Notes: generated by a model from the letters alone, not told the origin. DNA of 64,000 nt from Bradyrhizobium nivariense (GCF_029846715.1 NZ_JARVWW010000033.1:23342-87341); one strand, 5' to 3'. Counted from the stretch's first letter, positions 35,060 to 42,280 are shown. Numbers and translations are program-made.

Positions 35060-35348
35060 CATCCCGGTCGATCTCGACAGCCATCGCGGCATGGCCGCGC
35101 AGAAGGCAACCGATCTGCGCCGCGCGCTGGCCGATGTCGAGGCCCAGGTCAGGGAGCTGCGCGAGCGCGAGGCCGATCTCGAAAACCGCATGATGTCGGT
35201 GCCAGCCACCTCCTGGCCGGAGGCCGCCGTGAAGGCGCGCCATCTGCTCAACCTCTATGCCGCGGGCCTGCCCGCCGAGGACACCCGCCACCGCGCGCTG
35301 GTGGCCGCGCTGTTCGACGATTTCGCAAGACTGAACGGCGACGGCTGA
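35052..35348 (+). CDS. Hypothetical coiled-coil protein, 98 residues
   Basis: The central region DLRRALADVEAQVRELRERE and ADLENRMM is strongly heptad-like, a probable coiled coil. The end (AARHLLNLYAAGLPAEDTRH-like, ALFDDFARLNGDG) is acidic-hydrophobic. No family assigned. Overlaps the upstream gene by 8 bases, indicating translational coupling and perhaps a complex of the two small proteins. Confidence 0.62.
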   Translation: MTDIPVDLDSHRGMAAQKATDLRRALADVEAQVRELREREADLENRMMSVPATSWPEAAVKARHLLNLYAAGLPAEDTRHRALVAALFDDFARLNGDG

Positions 35349-35376
35349 AGGCGAGCCACGGGCTCGGTCTTTCTTA

Positions 35377-35524
35377 CCTCTCCCGCTTGCGGGAGAGGTC
35401 GATGCGCCCCGGGCGATGCGAAGCATCGTCCCGAGCGCAGCGGGTGAGGGCTCTCTCCAAACGGGGAGTATCTCGTTCGCGGAAACACCCCCACCCCAAC
35501 CCTCCCCCGCAAGCGGGAGAGGGA
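35377..35524. repeat. Intergenic palindromic element, family E
   Basis: The ends CCTCTCCCGCTTGCGGGAGA and CCCCGCAAGCGGGAGAGGGA are inverted copies around GCGAAGCATCGTCCCGAGCG, a common rhizobial repeat design (from memory). Non-coding; it separates the coiled-coil gene from the DUF1488 gene. Confidence 0.75.
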
Positions 35525-35558
35525 GCGCACCAGAACCAACCGCGCTAAGGAGTACCCC

Positions 35559-35837
35559 ATGACGCTCACGACCAGCCGCTTCATCGGCCACGAACAGGAC
35601 CGCGGCATCGTCCAGTTCTCGATGCAGGACGGCCCCAAGGAGATCGCCTGCGCGATCTCGACCTCCGCCATGGACGACCTCGAGCGCGGCCCGCGCGCCA
35701 GGCCCAACGAGCGCGAAGCCCAGTTCACCCGCCTGCGCGAGCGCATCGAAGCCTGCGTGGAACGGAAGTATCAGGCGACCGAGTTCGAGGGCACGCCGCC
35801 GGGGATCGTGTTGCGGAGCATTGATTTTCGGGGGTAG
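35559..35837 (+). CDS. DUF1488-family small protein
   Basis: A protein of 92 residues with MDDLERGPRARPNEREAQFT and LRERIEACVERKYQATEFEG, close to the DUF1488 family of short proteins whose role is unknown. Ribosome site TAAGGAG precedes the ATG at about 7 bases. The C-terminal TPPGIVLRSIDFRG is family-like. No partner evident. Confidence 0.7.
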   Translation: MTLTTSRFIGHEQDRGIVQFSMQDGPKEIACAISTSAMDDLERGPRARPNEREAQFTRLRERIEACVERKYQATEFEGTPPGIVLRSIDFRG

Positions 35838-35882
35838 GGGAGGGAGCGCCCAGAGCAGGCGAGCTTGCGGAGATCCCGCGCC

Positions 35883-36425
35883 TCACGCGGCCCGGTCGAG
35901 TTCCTTCTCGTAAGCTTTCAGGCTTCCCTTCAAAGTCTCTTCGAGCTTGGCCGTGCGCGATCCTATCGCCGCGTTGGCCGCTCGCACGGCGGCTGCCTCG
36001 ATCGCCTCGTCGCGGCTGAGCTTGTCGTGATGAAACAGCCATTTTGCGACCGTCGCCCAATCCCACAGCGGACTGTCGGACGTGACGCGGGCGACCGGCG
36101 CGGGAAAATCCTTGGCGCGCTGTCCCTTGGAATATTGCGTCATCGCTGCGCGCGTCATTCCGGTTCGGGCGGCGATATCGGAGAGGCTGACGAGCGGGTC
36201 GGGCTCGACGCGATCGACGCGGGCGCCGGCGGCCTGCACGTTCCGCACCGCCGTGACGATCGCTTCGCTGACTGATGTCGCCTCCCGGGTGAAGTCGACG
36301 ATGATGTGGCCTTTCTGGAAGGCGATCGCCGCGTCGTCGCAGCCGGCATCGTAGAAGCGCTGCTCGAAATCCTCCGCCGCAGGATCGAGGCCGGACGCAA
36401 TGATGCTGAACTCGAATTTCTTCAC
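35883..36425 (-). CDS. Helix-turn-helix DNA-binding protein, partner in a toxin-antitoxin-like pair
   Basis: A protein of 180 residues. The N-terminal ~90 residues form an α/β region (FEFSIIASGLDPAAEDFEQR, FYDAGCDDAAIAFQKGHIIV). A helix-turn-helix follows at about residue 100: VSLSDIAARTGMTRAAMTQY, then SKGQRAKDFPAPVARV. The C-terminus is a charged helix (EAAAVRAANAAIGSRTAKLE). It is the second gene of a pair whose first encodes a small HicA-like protein; overlap with it is ATGA. In many such pairs the DNA-binding member is the antitoxin and autorepressor. Function is inferred from context. Confidence 0.72.
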   Translation of the reverse strand: MKKFEFSIIASGLDPAAEDFEQRFYDAGCDDAAIAFQKGHIIVDFTREATSVSEAIVTAVRNVQAAGARVDRVEPDPLVSLSDIAARTGMTRAAMTQYSKGQRAKDFPAPVARVTSDSPLWDWATVAKWLFHHDKLSRDEAIEAAAVRAANAAIGSRTAKLEETLKGSLKAYEKELDRAA

Positions 36426-36658
36426 TTGTCCTCCTCTCCTCCATGCGGGCAGCGCGTGATCGCGCGCATCACTTGGCGAGCGTGGTCTTCCGGGTTCTTC
36501 GGCGTGCCGTTCACGCCGACCTGACAGCCATCACGACCAGCATGCGCGCAGAACAGCCGCCCCCAATGCCCCATCTTGCGCCACCGCCAACCAATCTCTT
36601 CGGCGTGCGCGACGACGGCCTCGATCTCCTTGTGTGGATGCCTGGGCCGATCAGCCAT
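36422..36658 (-). CDS. Small HicA-like protein, possible toxin
   Basis: A protein of 78 residues. It opens MADRPRHPHKEIEAVVAHAE and continues EIGWRWRKMGHWGRLFCAHA, then GRDGCQVGVNGTPKNPEDHA, RQVMRAI. The G-x-W...M.H-W-G-x-x-F-x-H...V.G-T-P pattern resembles HicA-like dsRBD-fold toxins, though the catalytic His is not at the usual GSHH position. Preceded by a near-consensus promoter at 36671-36699 and overlapping an HTH gene, a toxin-antitoxin layout. A new or divergent TA family is plausible, but toxicity is untested. Confidence 0.6.
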   Translation of the reverse strand: MADRPRHPHKEIEAVVAHAEEIGWRWRKMGHWGRLFCAHAGRDGCQVGVNGTPKNPEDHARQVMRAITRCPHGGEEDK

Positions 36659-36670
36659 GCGGAGACCTTG

Positions 36671-36699
36671 AAGATAGCGAGAGTGTTAACAAATGTCAA
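36671..36699 (-). promoter_or_regulatory. Near-consensus promoter and overlapping operator of the HicA-like/HTH operon
   Basis: Read on the minus strand: -35 TTGACA (36699-36694), a 17-base spacer, -10 TATCTT (36676-36671), close to the σ70 consensus, unusually strong for this window. GTTGAC ATTT GTTAAC spans the -35 as a 5/6 inverted repeat, so the HTH product could bind and repress here. The ATG of the first gene is 13 bases beyond the -10 end; the transcript leader is therefore very short. Confidence 0.7.
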
Positions 36700-36722
36700 C
36701 ATGGTTGGTGCGAGGGCTGTCT

Positions 36723-36870
36723 GATGGAGCTTCAGGACGTTGGAGATGCTCTCGAAGATCTCGCTGCCGGTGCCGTCGCAGCAGATGAGGAGGTTTTTTC
36801 GGCTCAGACTTGTGCTCCTCGGTGTGCTCCTCCCGGTGATGCTACCCCAGCGAGTATGGCAGAATTCAGC
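36723..36870 (-). pseudogene. Frameshifted 5' fragment of a DUF2235 gene
   Basis: Aligns base by base with the start of the intact DUF2235 gene and its upstream leader (33750-33905). Both strings share CTTCAGGACGTTGGAGATG, CCGGTGCCGTC and CTCCCGGTGATGCTACCC. Translation gives KNLLICCDGTGSEIFES and ISNVLKLHQ, then similarity stops. An extra A in the A-run after GAGCCG shifts the frame relative to the start. The rest of the gene is gone and replaced by the HicA-like operon promoter. A decayed duplicate or the scar of a rearrangement. Confidence 0.85.
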
Positions 36871-36896
36871 GTCGGAGGCCACGGTCGATGGAGAGG

Positions 36897-37841
36897 TTAG
36901 AAAGGGAGATCCTCATTGCTCAACAATGGCTTCGGGTTGGGAATCAGCTCACGCTGGATATTCGCAACAAAAGACTTCATTCTTTCCGAATGCTCCTGCA
37001 CGAACTTTCTCGTGAAAATATCTAGCTGGTTGCCGTCCTTGTCTCGTCCATTCCGATGTACACAATCGTGTCTGTATTCGATTGCCCTGAAAAGAGCATC
37101 CTTGTTGTCGGCTAAGAGCGCATAAAGATCGAACCCGCAAACAATCTTATAGAGTTCGCGAACTCTCGGGATGTTGTGAAATATAATCGACTTTAGATAT
37201 TGTCTTACTTCGGTTTCTACGAGATCAGGATTCGCGGCTATCTGCCCCAATGTGTATTTCTTGCTCTTTAGCTCCGTATCCTTTGCCAATAGATTCAGGA
37301 TGACTTCGTGGTTGTTGATGGCCTCATGTATGAGCGTGTCTCCAAGATATGCCTCGAGCGCTCCAACTTGCTGAACAAAAATCATTCGATTTATTAAGCT
37401 CGCGCCGTCACCCCCGCGTTCGGCCAAGAGATCGCCCGTTTCGTGATACGAGTCCATGAAGATGCCGTAGGGATAGTCTGGGACGGTGTAGTCGACCCAA
37501 GGCTCCTCGTCGGGGCCATCGTAGTATGAATGTCCTGCCTGAATCTCGACATTGGGATATTCGTGCAACGACACGTCACAGTAGCCGGCAGTGTTTTGCA
37601 CGTGAGCCAAAAAATCGGTGCCGCATTTCCCACACCTCACATCCGTTTCATCTTCCGCGGTCTTTTCGGATGCGCGATCTTCACTCCAGCGAGGCTCTGG
37701 AACTTCGATAACACTGATCACAGATGCTTGGCATTTTGGGCAAGCGAACGAGACGTTCGTTTTATAACCCTGCATGACCGAATATCCCTTGGGATTCATC
37801 CACCATGAGGCGGTGTGCGTTGCCACATTCCTTATGGCCAT
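36897..37841 (-). CDS. Zinc-ribbon protein with C-terminal HEPN-like RNase domain
   Basis: A protein of 314 residues. A zinc ribbon near the N-terminus has CPKC (C34, C37) and CGKC (C70, C73). The C-terminal all-helical part, from roughly residue 145, contains EYRHDCVHRNGRDKDGN, in which R257 and H262 form the Rx4H motif of HEPN ribonucleases. Upstream helices (LINRMIFVQQVGALEAYLGD) match the HEPN bundle. HEPN proteins cleave RNA in many defence and toxin systems. Its base composition is visibly more AT-rich than the flanking backbone. It lies 43 bases downstream of the retron RT on the same strand, so it is probably an added effector of the retron unit. RNase activity is inferred from the motif. 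Confidence 0.78.
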   Translation of the reverse strand: MAIRNVATHTASWWMNPKGYSVMQGYKTNVSFACPKCQASVISVIEVPEPRWSEDRASEKTAEDETDVRCGKCGTDFLAHVQNTAGYCDVSLHEYPNVEIQAGHSYYDGPDEEPWVDYTVPDYPYGIFMDSYHETGDLLAERGGDGASLINRMIFVQQVGALEAYLGDTLIHEAINNHEVILNLLAKDTELKSKKYTLGQIAANPDLVETEVRQYLKSIIFHNIPRVRELYKIVCGFDLYALLADNKDALFRAIEYRHDCVHRNGRDKDGNQLDIFTRKFVQEHSERMKSFVANIQRELIPNPKPLLSNEDLPF

Positions 37842-37884
37842 TTGAGGTTATGCGAGCAATAAGCTCCTAAGCCCCACAAGATAC

Positions 37885-39621
37885 TCACCGCGTGCTCGGT
37901 CGCGCCGCATAGTCGTCGATCACCGCGACCATTCGGTTGAGAAGCTCAGAGAAACCTGCAAAATTGATTGTTGGCGCGGTTGGCCGGACTACTTTCTCAG
38001 CAAAACGAGACTTGCCGTATTTGCCGTCTTCGTCGTGTTTTTTGCCTGGGTCGAATGTCTTGCCGTCGATTTCGATATCGAGCACGCTTCTTTCAAAGAA
38101 ATCCTCAATACAGGTTTGCGGCTTCGTGCCACGGCGTTCGGGTGTTTTGATCAAATACAAATTGGCATGTATGCGGTAAAATTGATCCATGGACGCATGA
38201 GATATGTCCTTTACCCCTAGTCCTTTAGCAACCGAGAATACCTCCTTGGCTCCTTCATCGTTGTCGATCAGGAGTATTACAGGATGAAGCAGGGGAGCGT
38301 GTTTGAACTCGTTGATTAGCTCGTTGTAGCGAAGCATGAAGAACTTGAAATCCCCAGTTCCTCCTCCGAGTTGTAGGACATCGTGAACGGTACTTGTGAA
38401 GTTAAGGAAGCTGATGTTCAGTTTCAATTTGCCATCGACAGTAGCAGCAAGTTTTCCATGAAAGCTGCTCAGTCTTTGGATCGCGCATTTCAAATAGATT
38501 GCGTCTGTCTTCCCTTCGGTAATGACCAGAGGTTTTTGCAGGGCTACAAAATTCTTATAGAAGAGAAACTTGTGATAGAGCTCACGCGTAGCTGTTGAGT
38601 TTTTCTTTTTGTCCGCACTTGCGCGACGATCGACGCTATTGCGAACTTGGTAGATGTGGCCGAGCCGACCTTCCAGGGAGGCTGGGGATTGGATGGTCAA
38701 TTTAACATCGGGGTCGCTAGCTTTCCCTCCCGCCGCCGCTGCCGGAATCATCTGATAGTATTCGCCCGTGCTGAACAAAGCGGAGCACATGGAGCGGGTC
38801 GTTCGATAATATTCCGGTCGGATATTGACCTTTTCGTTCACTAGCAAGCCGGTTGTGAGTTGCCGTGAGCCGCGAACTTGCATGCGAGTTTTTTCGTTGT
38901 GAATGCTGAATCCTGCGCGCTGGATTTCAGAGGTCAAGAGTGGGCCGAGTTGCCACTCGCCGGCTGCTCCCGCCTGAGCGGCAAGTTCAGGCGGAAAGTT
39001 TGCGCGACTGGTCGAGAAAGTAATGTCGTCAGCATAGCGCGAGTAGGTGCATTTGTGCTGCTTAGCGAGCCTGACTAAGCGGATGTCCAGCAAGTGCCCG
39101 ACAATATTCGACAGCACGGGCGAACAAGGACTTCCTTGAGGGAGGCTGTTGTCGTGACAAGCGATTTGAGCAATCACCGTTGCGACTTTCGGTTCTAGTT
39201 CGAAGCGTCGATCTCGCATGAGGATGCCCCGAACTCGCCCAAAATTGATCGTCTCAAAAAAATCCCTTAGATCGAGGTTCAATACATAACGCCTGCGCTT
39301 ATGCGTCGATGCGTTTGATACAATTGAGAGCGAGCGAGCAAAGCCGTGTGAAAGCGGGCGCCGCGGCGCGCCGCTCTTTTCAATTTCTGCTAGACATACG
39401 TAGAGGAAATTGGCCAGCCGTCGCTGTAGCGCCTTCAATTTCGGTGCGGGAGCCTTAATCCTCCGCACCCCTCCGGCGCGTTTGGGAATCTCAAATTCCG
39501 AATACTTTGCTGTATCGGAAATTTTATAGAGTATGTAGGCGAGCCCTTTGGGCTGATAGCCGAGGAGTTGGGCGACATCGTCGAGCGATTTTGCTGCCTT
39601 TAGCCGAGCTAACGATGACAC
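37885..39621 (-). CDS. Retron reverse transcriptase fused to a Toprim domain
   Basis: A protein of 578 residues. RT motifs: VLNLDLRDFFETINF with catalytic Asp (D117), SLPQGSPCSPVLSNI, YSRYADDITFS (YADD at residues 196-199), and TTGLLVNEKVNI, the retron-type 'TG' motif (about 256-268). The C-terminal Toprim part has LVITEGKTDAIYLKCA with Glu369 and VILLIDNDEGAKEV with the acidic D453/D455, followed by IEDFFE. The fusion and length match Ec67-type (type I-C) retron RTs as I recall them. The GTG at 39621 has GAGGAGGG about 7 bases upstream and is preferred to TTG 39636. A structured msr-msd-like RNA precedes it. Makes msDNA by reverse transcription of that RNA; the Toprim likely acts as the nuclease effector. 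Confidence 0.93.
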   Translation of the reverse strand: MSSLARLKAAKSLDDVAQLLGYQPKGLAYILYKISDTAKYSEFEIPKRAGGVRRIKAPAPKLKALQRRLANFLYVCLAEIEKSGAPRRPLSHGFARSLSIVSNASTHKRRRYVLNLDLRDFFETINFGRVRGILMRDRRFELEPKVATVIAQIACHDNSLPQGSPCSPVLSNIVGHLLDIRLVRLAKQHKCTYSRYADDITFSTSRANFPPELAAQAGAAGEWQLGPLLTSEIQRAGFSIHNEKTRMQVRGSRQLTTGLLVNEKVNIRPEYYRTTRSMCSALFSTGEYYQMIPAAAAGGKASDPDVKLTIQSPASLEGRLGHIYQVRNSVDRRASADKKKNSTATRELYHKFLFYKNFVALQKPLVITEGKTDAIYLKCAIQRLSSFHGKLAATVDGKLKLNISFLNFTSTVHDVLQLGGGTGDFKFFMLRYNELINEFKHAPLLHPVILLIDNDEGAKEVFSVAKGLGVKDISHASMDQFYRIHANLYLIKTPERRGTKPQTCIEDFFERSVLDIEIDGKTFDPGKKHDEDGKYGKSRFAEKVVRPTAPTINFAGFSELLNRMVAVIDDYAARPSTR

Positions 39622-39638
39622 CGTGGCCCTCCTCAAAA

Positions 39639-39778
39639 GGGCTTACAGGCACTCCTATGCGATAACAGCGCATTATTCAGCCAACACAAGTCGCATTACG
39701 ATTACCCGGGAGCAATGCACCCTGGCATCCGTATCTTATATCGCGATGCGCGATAACAACTCTGCCTGTAAGCCCCTT
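39639..39778 (-). ncRNA. Retron msr-msd RNA, Ec67-like
   Basis: Transcribed on the minus strand towards the RT gene, the 5' end (a1) GGGCTTACAGGCA (39775-39763) is exactly complementary to the 3' end (a2) TGCCTGTAAGCCC (39651-39639), the inverted repeats that define a retron ncRNA. After a1 comes GAGTTGTTATCGCG with a 7-base hairpin TATCGCG-CAT-CGCGATA (39755-39739), then a hairpin around CCAGGG/CCCGG. Towards the 3' end, ATGCGA (39696-39691) can pair with TCGCAT (39662-39657), a probable msd stem. The sequence AGGAGTGCC just before a2 and AGGCAGA near a1 are identical or near-identical to what I recall of the Ec67 RNA. The branching G is most likely near the GAG after a1. Exact ends need mapping. 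Confidence 0.88.
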
Positions 39779-39852
39779 AGTCTACTCTTCACAACGTTGC
39801 GACAAATTTCAATCTCTAATTGAGACAAGCGTGTTATGATTGGCGACATCAA
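39779..39852. other. Short AT-rich leader between retron RNA and rpmB terminator
   Basis: Includes TTGAAA on the minus strand 17 bases before AAGAGT, a possible weak retron promoter, and TCTC-AATT-AGAGA (near 39811-39823) as an inverted motif. No gene seen. The promoter assignment is tentative. Confidence 0.4.
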
Positions 39853-39887
39853 CAACAAAAAACGGCCGGATCTTCCGATCCGGCCGT
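39853..39887 (-). terminator. Rho-independent terminator of rpmB
   Basis: An 11-base perfect stem ACGGCCGGATC (39862-39872) / GATCCGGCCGT (39877-39887) with a TTCC loop; on the minus strand a run of T's follows the stem. Placed 68 bases after the rpmB stop, between rpmB and the retron RNA. Confidence 0.9.
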
Positions 39888-39954
39888 CACGCAAAACTCT
39901 ATCGGCTAAGCCTACGCCACGCGACGCAAGCCCCAGCCCAATCCGAAAATTCGC

Positions 39955-40266
39955 TTAGCTCGCCTTCTTCGCCGGCGCGGGAGTCGGGCCGACCTTCTTC
40001 TGGATGGCGCGCTTCAGCTCGAGGGCGCGGGGCGACAGGACGTCGGCCTTGGCCTTGAGCAGGAAGGGGTCGAGGCCGCCATTGTGGTCGACGCTCTTGA
40101 CCGCGTTGGTGGAGACGCGCAGCCGCACGTTGCGGCCCAGCGCTTCGCTGATGAAGGTCACGTTGACCAGGTTCGGCAGGAAGCGGCGCTTGGTCTTGAT
40201 GTTGGAGTGGCTGACCTTGTGGCCAACCTGGGGGCCCTTGGCCGTCAGTTCGCAGCGGCGAGACAT
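39955..40266 (-). CDS. rpmB: 50S ribosomal protein L28
   Basis: A protein of 103 residues, slightly longer than E. coli L28. Starts MSRRCELTAKGPQVGHKVSH and continues SNIKTKRRFLPNLVNVTFIS, the L28 core, ending with a Lys/Pro/Ala tail. Binds 23S rRNA in the large subunit. ATG 40266 is chosen over an upstream in-frame ATG at 40293. It is a single gene with its own terminator, and the retron island abuts its 3' end. Confidence 0.95.
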   Translation of the reverse strand: MSRRCELTAKGPQVGHKVSHSNIKTKRRFLPNLVNVTFISEALGRNVRLRVSTNAVKSVDHNGGLDPFLLKAKADVLSPRALELKRAIQKKVGPTPAPAKKAS

Positions 40267-40807
40267 GTCAAAATCCTTGGTTCGAGCCCCCAACGAGTGC
40301 GGCCGCCATCCAGGGCGCCACGGGGGCTAATTCTTTCGTCCTTGCAGGGAGCGGCGGACGTATAGGGGGGAAGGGGCGGGTCGTCAAGGTTTTGGGGCGG
40401 CTGGGACGCGAGTTTCGCGCCCAACACTCGGTGTCATCGCCCGGCTTGCCGCCTTCGCCAAGGCTTCAGCGGCCGAGCACCCCCGTGGGCCCGGCGTAAC
40501 CTAGGCGGAGCCGGGGCCGGGCGATCCAGTACGCCGAGGCGGTGCGGCTGACCAGAGGGGCCGCGGCGTACTGGATGCCCCGCCTTCGCGGGGCATGACA
40601 GCGGCGGAATGGGCGGGGCGAGGTGCGCGCTTCTGACCCGCCCCGATCACCAAAACGGCAATGTTTAAAGCGCCTTACCATCACATAAAGGGCGTATTCA
40701 CACCCGAAGAGTCCGGTGCGGTTCCGCGCCCTGATACGTCCGGACACATTGTCTGCCGCGGTTTTTGGCTTAAGTAACAACCGTTCGCGCCCCGATTGGA
40801 TTGTTTC
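40267..40807. other. Non-coding region between rpmB and the DUF3108 gene
   Basis: 541 bases without a supported gene. Holds the promoters of the two divergent genes and the family C element at 40515-40600. Clear promoter boxes cannot be named. Confidence 0.6.
40515..40600. repeat. Intergenic palindromic element, family C copy 2
   Basis: Inverted GATCCAGTACGCCGAGGCGG and CGCGGCGTACTGGATGC with GCCCCGCCTTCGCGGGGCAT at one end; same design as 14571-14670 and 42094-42198. Confidence 0.75.
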
Positions 40808-41701
40808 GTGCTCACAACGCCTCATCTCGCGCCCGGCCTGCGCTCGACGGAGCCGCGCGCAGCCGGTCAGCGCTCTGCCGGCCGGCTGGCCATGGCGGTC
40901 CTTGGCGGGCTGGCCTTGGCATGGGCGGCGGAGCCGGCGGCGGCGCAAGGCAAGCTCGAGGCGCAATATGAGGCGACGCTGGCGGGCATTCCGGTCGGCA
41001 AGGGCGCCTGGAATATCGAGATCCAGGACGACGTGTTCGCGGCCGCGGCCTCCGGCGGCACCTCGGGGCTGCTGAAATCGTTCGCGGGCGGGTCCGGCAC
41101 CGGCGCCTCGCAGGGCCGCGTGGTCAATGGCGCGCTGGTCGCGACCGGCTACCAGGCCTCCACCACCACCTCGAAGAAGACCGAAGAGATCCGCATCACG
41201 CTCGACAAGGGCAATGTGAAGGATTTTGGCATCGTGCCGGAGCCGCCGGTCGATCCCGACCGCATCGTCGTCACCGACGCGCATCGCCGCGGCGTCTGGG
41301 ACCCGATGACGGCCTCGCTGCTGCGCGTGCCCGGCACCGGCGACCCCGTGACGCCGGACGCCTGCCACAACTCGGCGCCGGTGTTCGACGGCCGCATGCG
41401 CTACGAGCTCAAGCTCGATTTCAAGCGCATGGAAACCGTGAAGGCGGAGAAGGGCTATCACGGCCCGGTCGTGGTCTGCTCGCTGTTTTTCGTGCCCGTG
41501 GCCGGCTACATCCCCGACCGCCCCGTGATCAAATACCTTGCCGCCCAGCGCAACATCGAGATCGCGTTCGCGCCGGTGGCGGGCACGCGCATTCTGGTCC
41601 CGTTCTGGCTGAAAGTGCCGACGCCGCTCGGGCCGGCCATGCTGGAAGCAACCTCCTTCATCACCGCCGCCCAGCCGCCGCGGGTCGCGAAGACGCAGTA
41701 A
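40808..41701 (+). CDS. DUF3108-family secreted protein
   Basis: About 297 residues. The signal peptide is a basic RSAGRLAMAVLGGLALAWAA ending near AAAQG. The mature domain has ATLAGIPVGKGAWNIEIQDD, KTEEIRITLDKGNVKDFGIV, CHNSAPVFDGRMRYELKLDF and FFVPVAGYIPDRPVIKYLAA, matching DUF3108, a β-rich periplasmic domain of unknown role. GTG 40808 is preferred over TTG 40796; the first ~30 residues before the signal core look long, so a downstream start (ATG 40892) is possible. It stands alone upstream of the helicase gene. Confidence 0.8.
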   Translation: MLTTPHLAPGLRSTEPRAAGQRSAGRLAMAVLGGLALAWAAEPAAAQGKLEAQYEATLAGIPVGKGAWNIEIQDDVFAAAASGGTSGLLKSFAGGSGTGASQGRVVNGALVATGYQASTTTSKKTEEIRITLDKGNVKDFGIVPEPPVDPDRIVVTDAHRRGVWDPMTASLLRVPGTGDPVTPDACHNSAPVFDGRMRYELKLDFKRMETVKAEKGYHGPVVVCSLFFVPVAGYIPDRPVIKYLAAQRNIEIAFAPVAGTRILVPFWLKVPTPLGPAMLEATSFITAAQPPRVAKTQ

Positions 41702-42280
41702 GCCCGTAGCGCCGCCCTTTTTGGCGAAAACAAACACAAGCAATTTCAATGACATGCCTACTGTGCATGGGGTTGTTTTCGCGCTTTTTGTTCGAAAGGG
41801 GCGAGGGCCGGGAATCCATTTGACTCCTCCCCGATTCTGATTCGACTCCGCGCCGTCCCCAGCTTTAAGGAATCCGCCATCGAAACGTCGCTTGTGCGGC
41901 AGGGCAAAACTCCATCTAGTGCGCAGACAATAAGTCTCCCGCGACATGTTGCGTGAACGGAACAGGACTCAACCGGGAGTCACCGATTCGGCCGCGATTC
42001 GTTCTCAACTCGTTCCGAAACTTAAAGCCAACGGGAAAAGCGTCGCAAAGTGAGACAGTTGCGCGAGGTTTGGGGAGTGCCGCCTTCTCCGCCGTCATGC
42101 CCCGGCCTGACCGGGGCATCCAGTACGCCGCGCCATCTCGGTTTGATCTGCGCCGCCTCTGGAATACTGGATCGCCCGGTCGAGCCGGGCGATGACAGCA
42201 GTGTGTGAGGTCGGCGCTTCACGCCGCCGCCCCAAAACAGCACTGACATTCGCCCCAATCGCCACTACCTAATCCCCCAG
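41702..42280. other. Non-coding region before the helicase gene
   Basis: About 580 bases. A pair GCGAAAAC (near 41724) and GTTTTCGC (near 41773) could form a long-loop hairpin after the DUF3108 stop. The family C element at 42094-42198 fills the right part. No gene supported. Confidence 0.55.
42094..42198. repeat. Intergenic palindromic element, family C copy 3
   Basis: Contains GTCATGCCCCGGCC and TGACCGGGGCATCCAGTACG, with the inverse CTGGAATACTGGATCGCCCG and CGAGCCGGGCGATGAC. It is the third family C copy in the window. Confidence 0.75.

Noticed and set aside
35377..35524. CRISPR-like array from repeated GGGAGAGG units
   Set aside because: Only one inverted pair of ends with no regularly spaced direct repeats or cas genes; it is an intergenic palindrome.
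41724..41780. GCGAAAAC/GTTTTCGC pair as a terminator for the DUF3108 gene
   Set aside because: Loop of about 40 bases and no U-run makes an intrinsic terminator unlikely; kept only as a remark on the gap.
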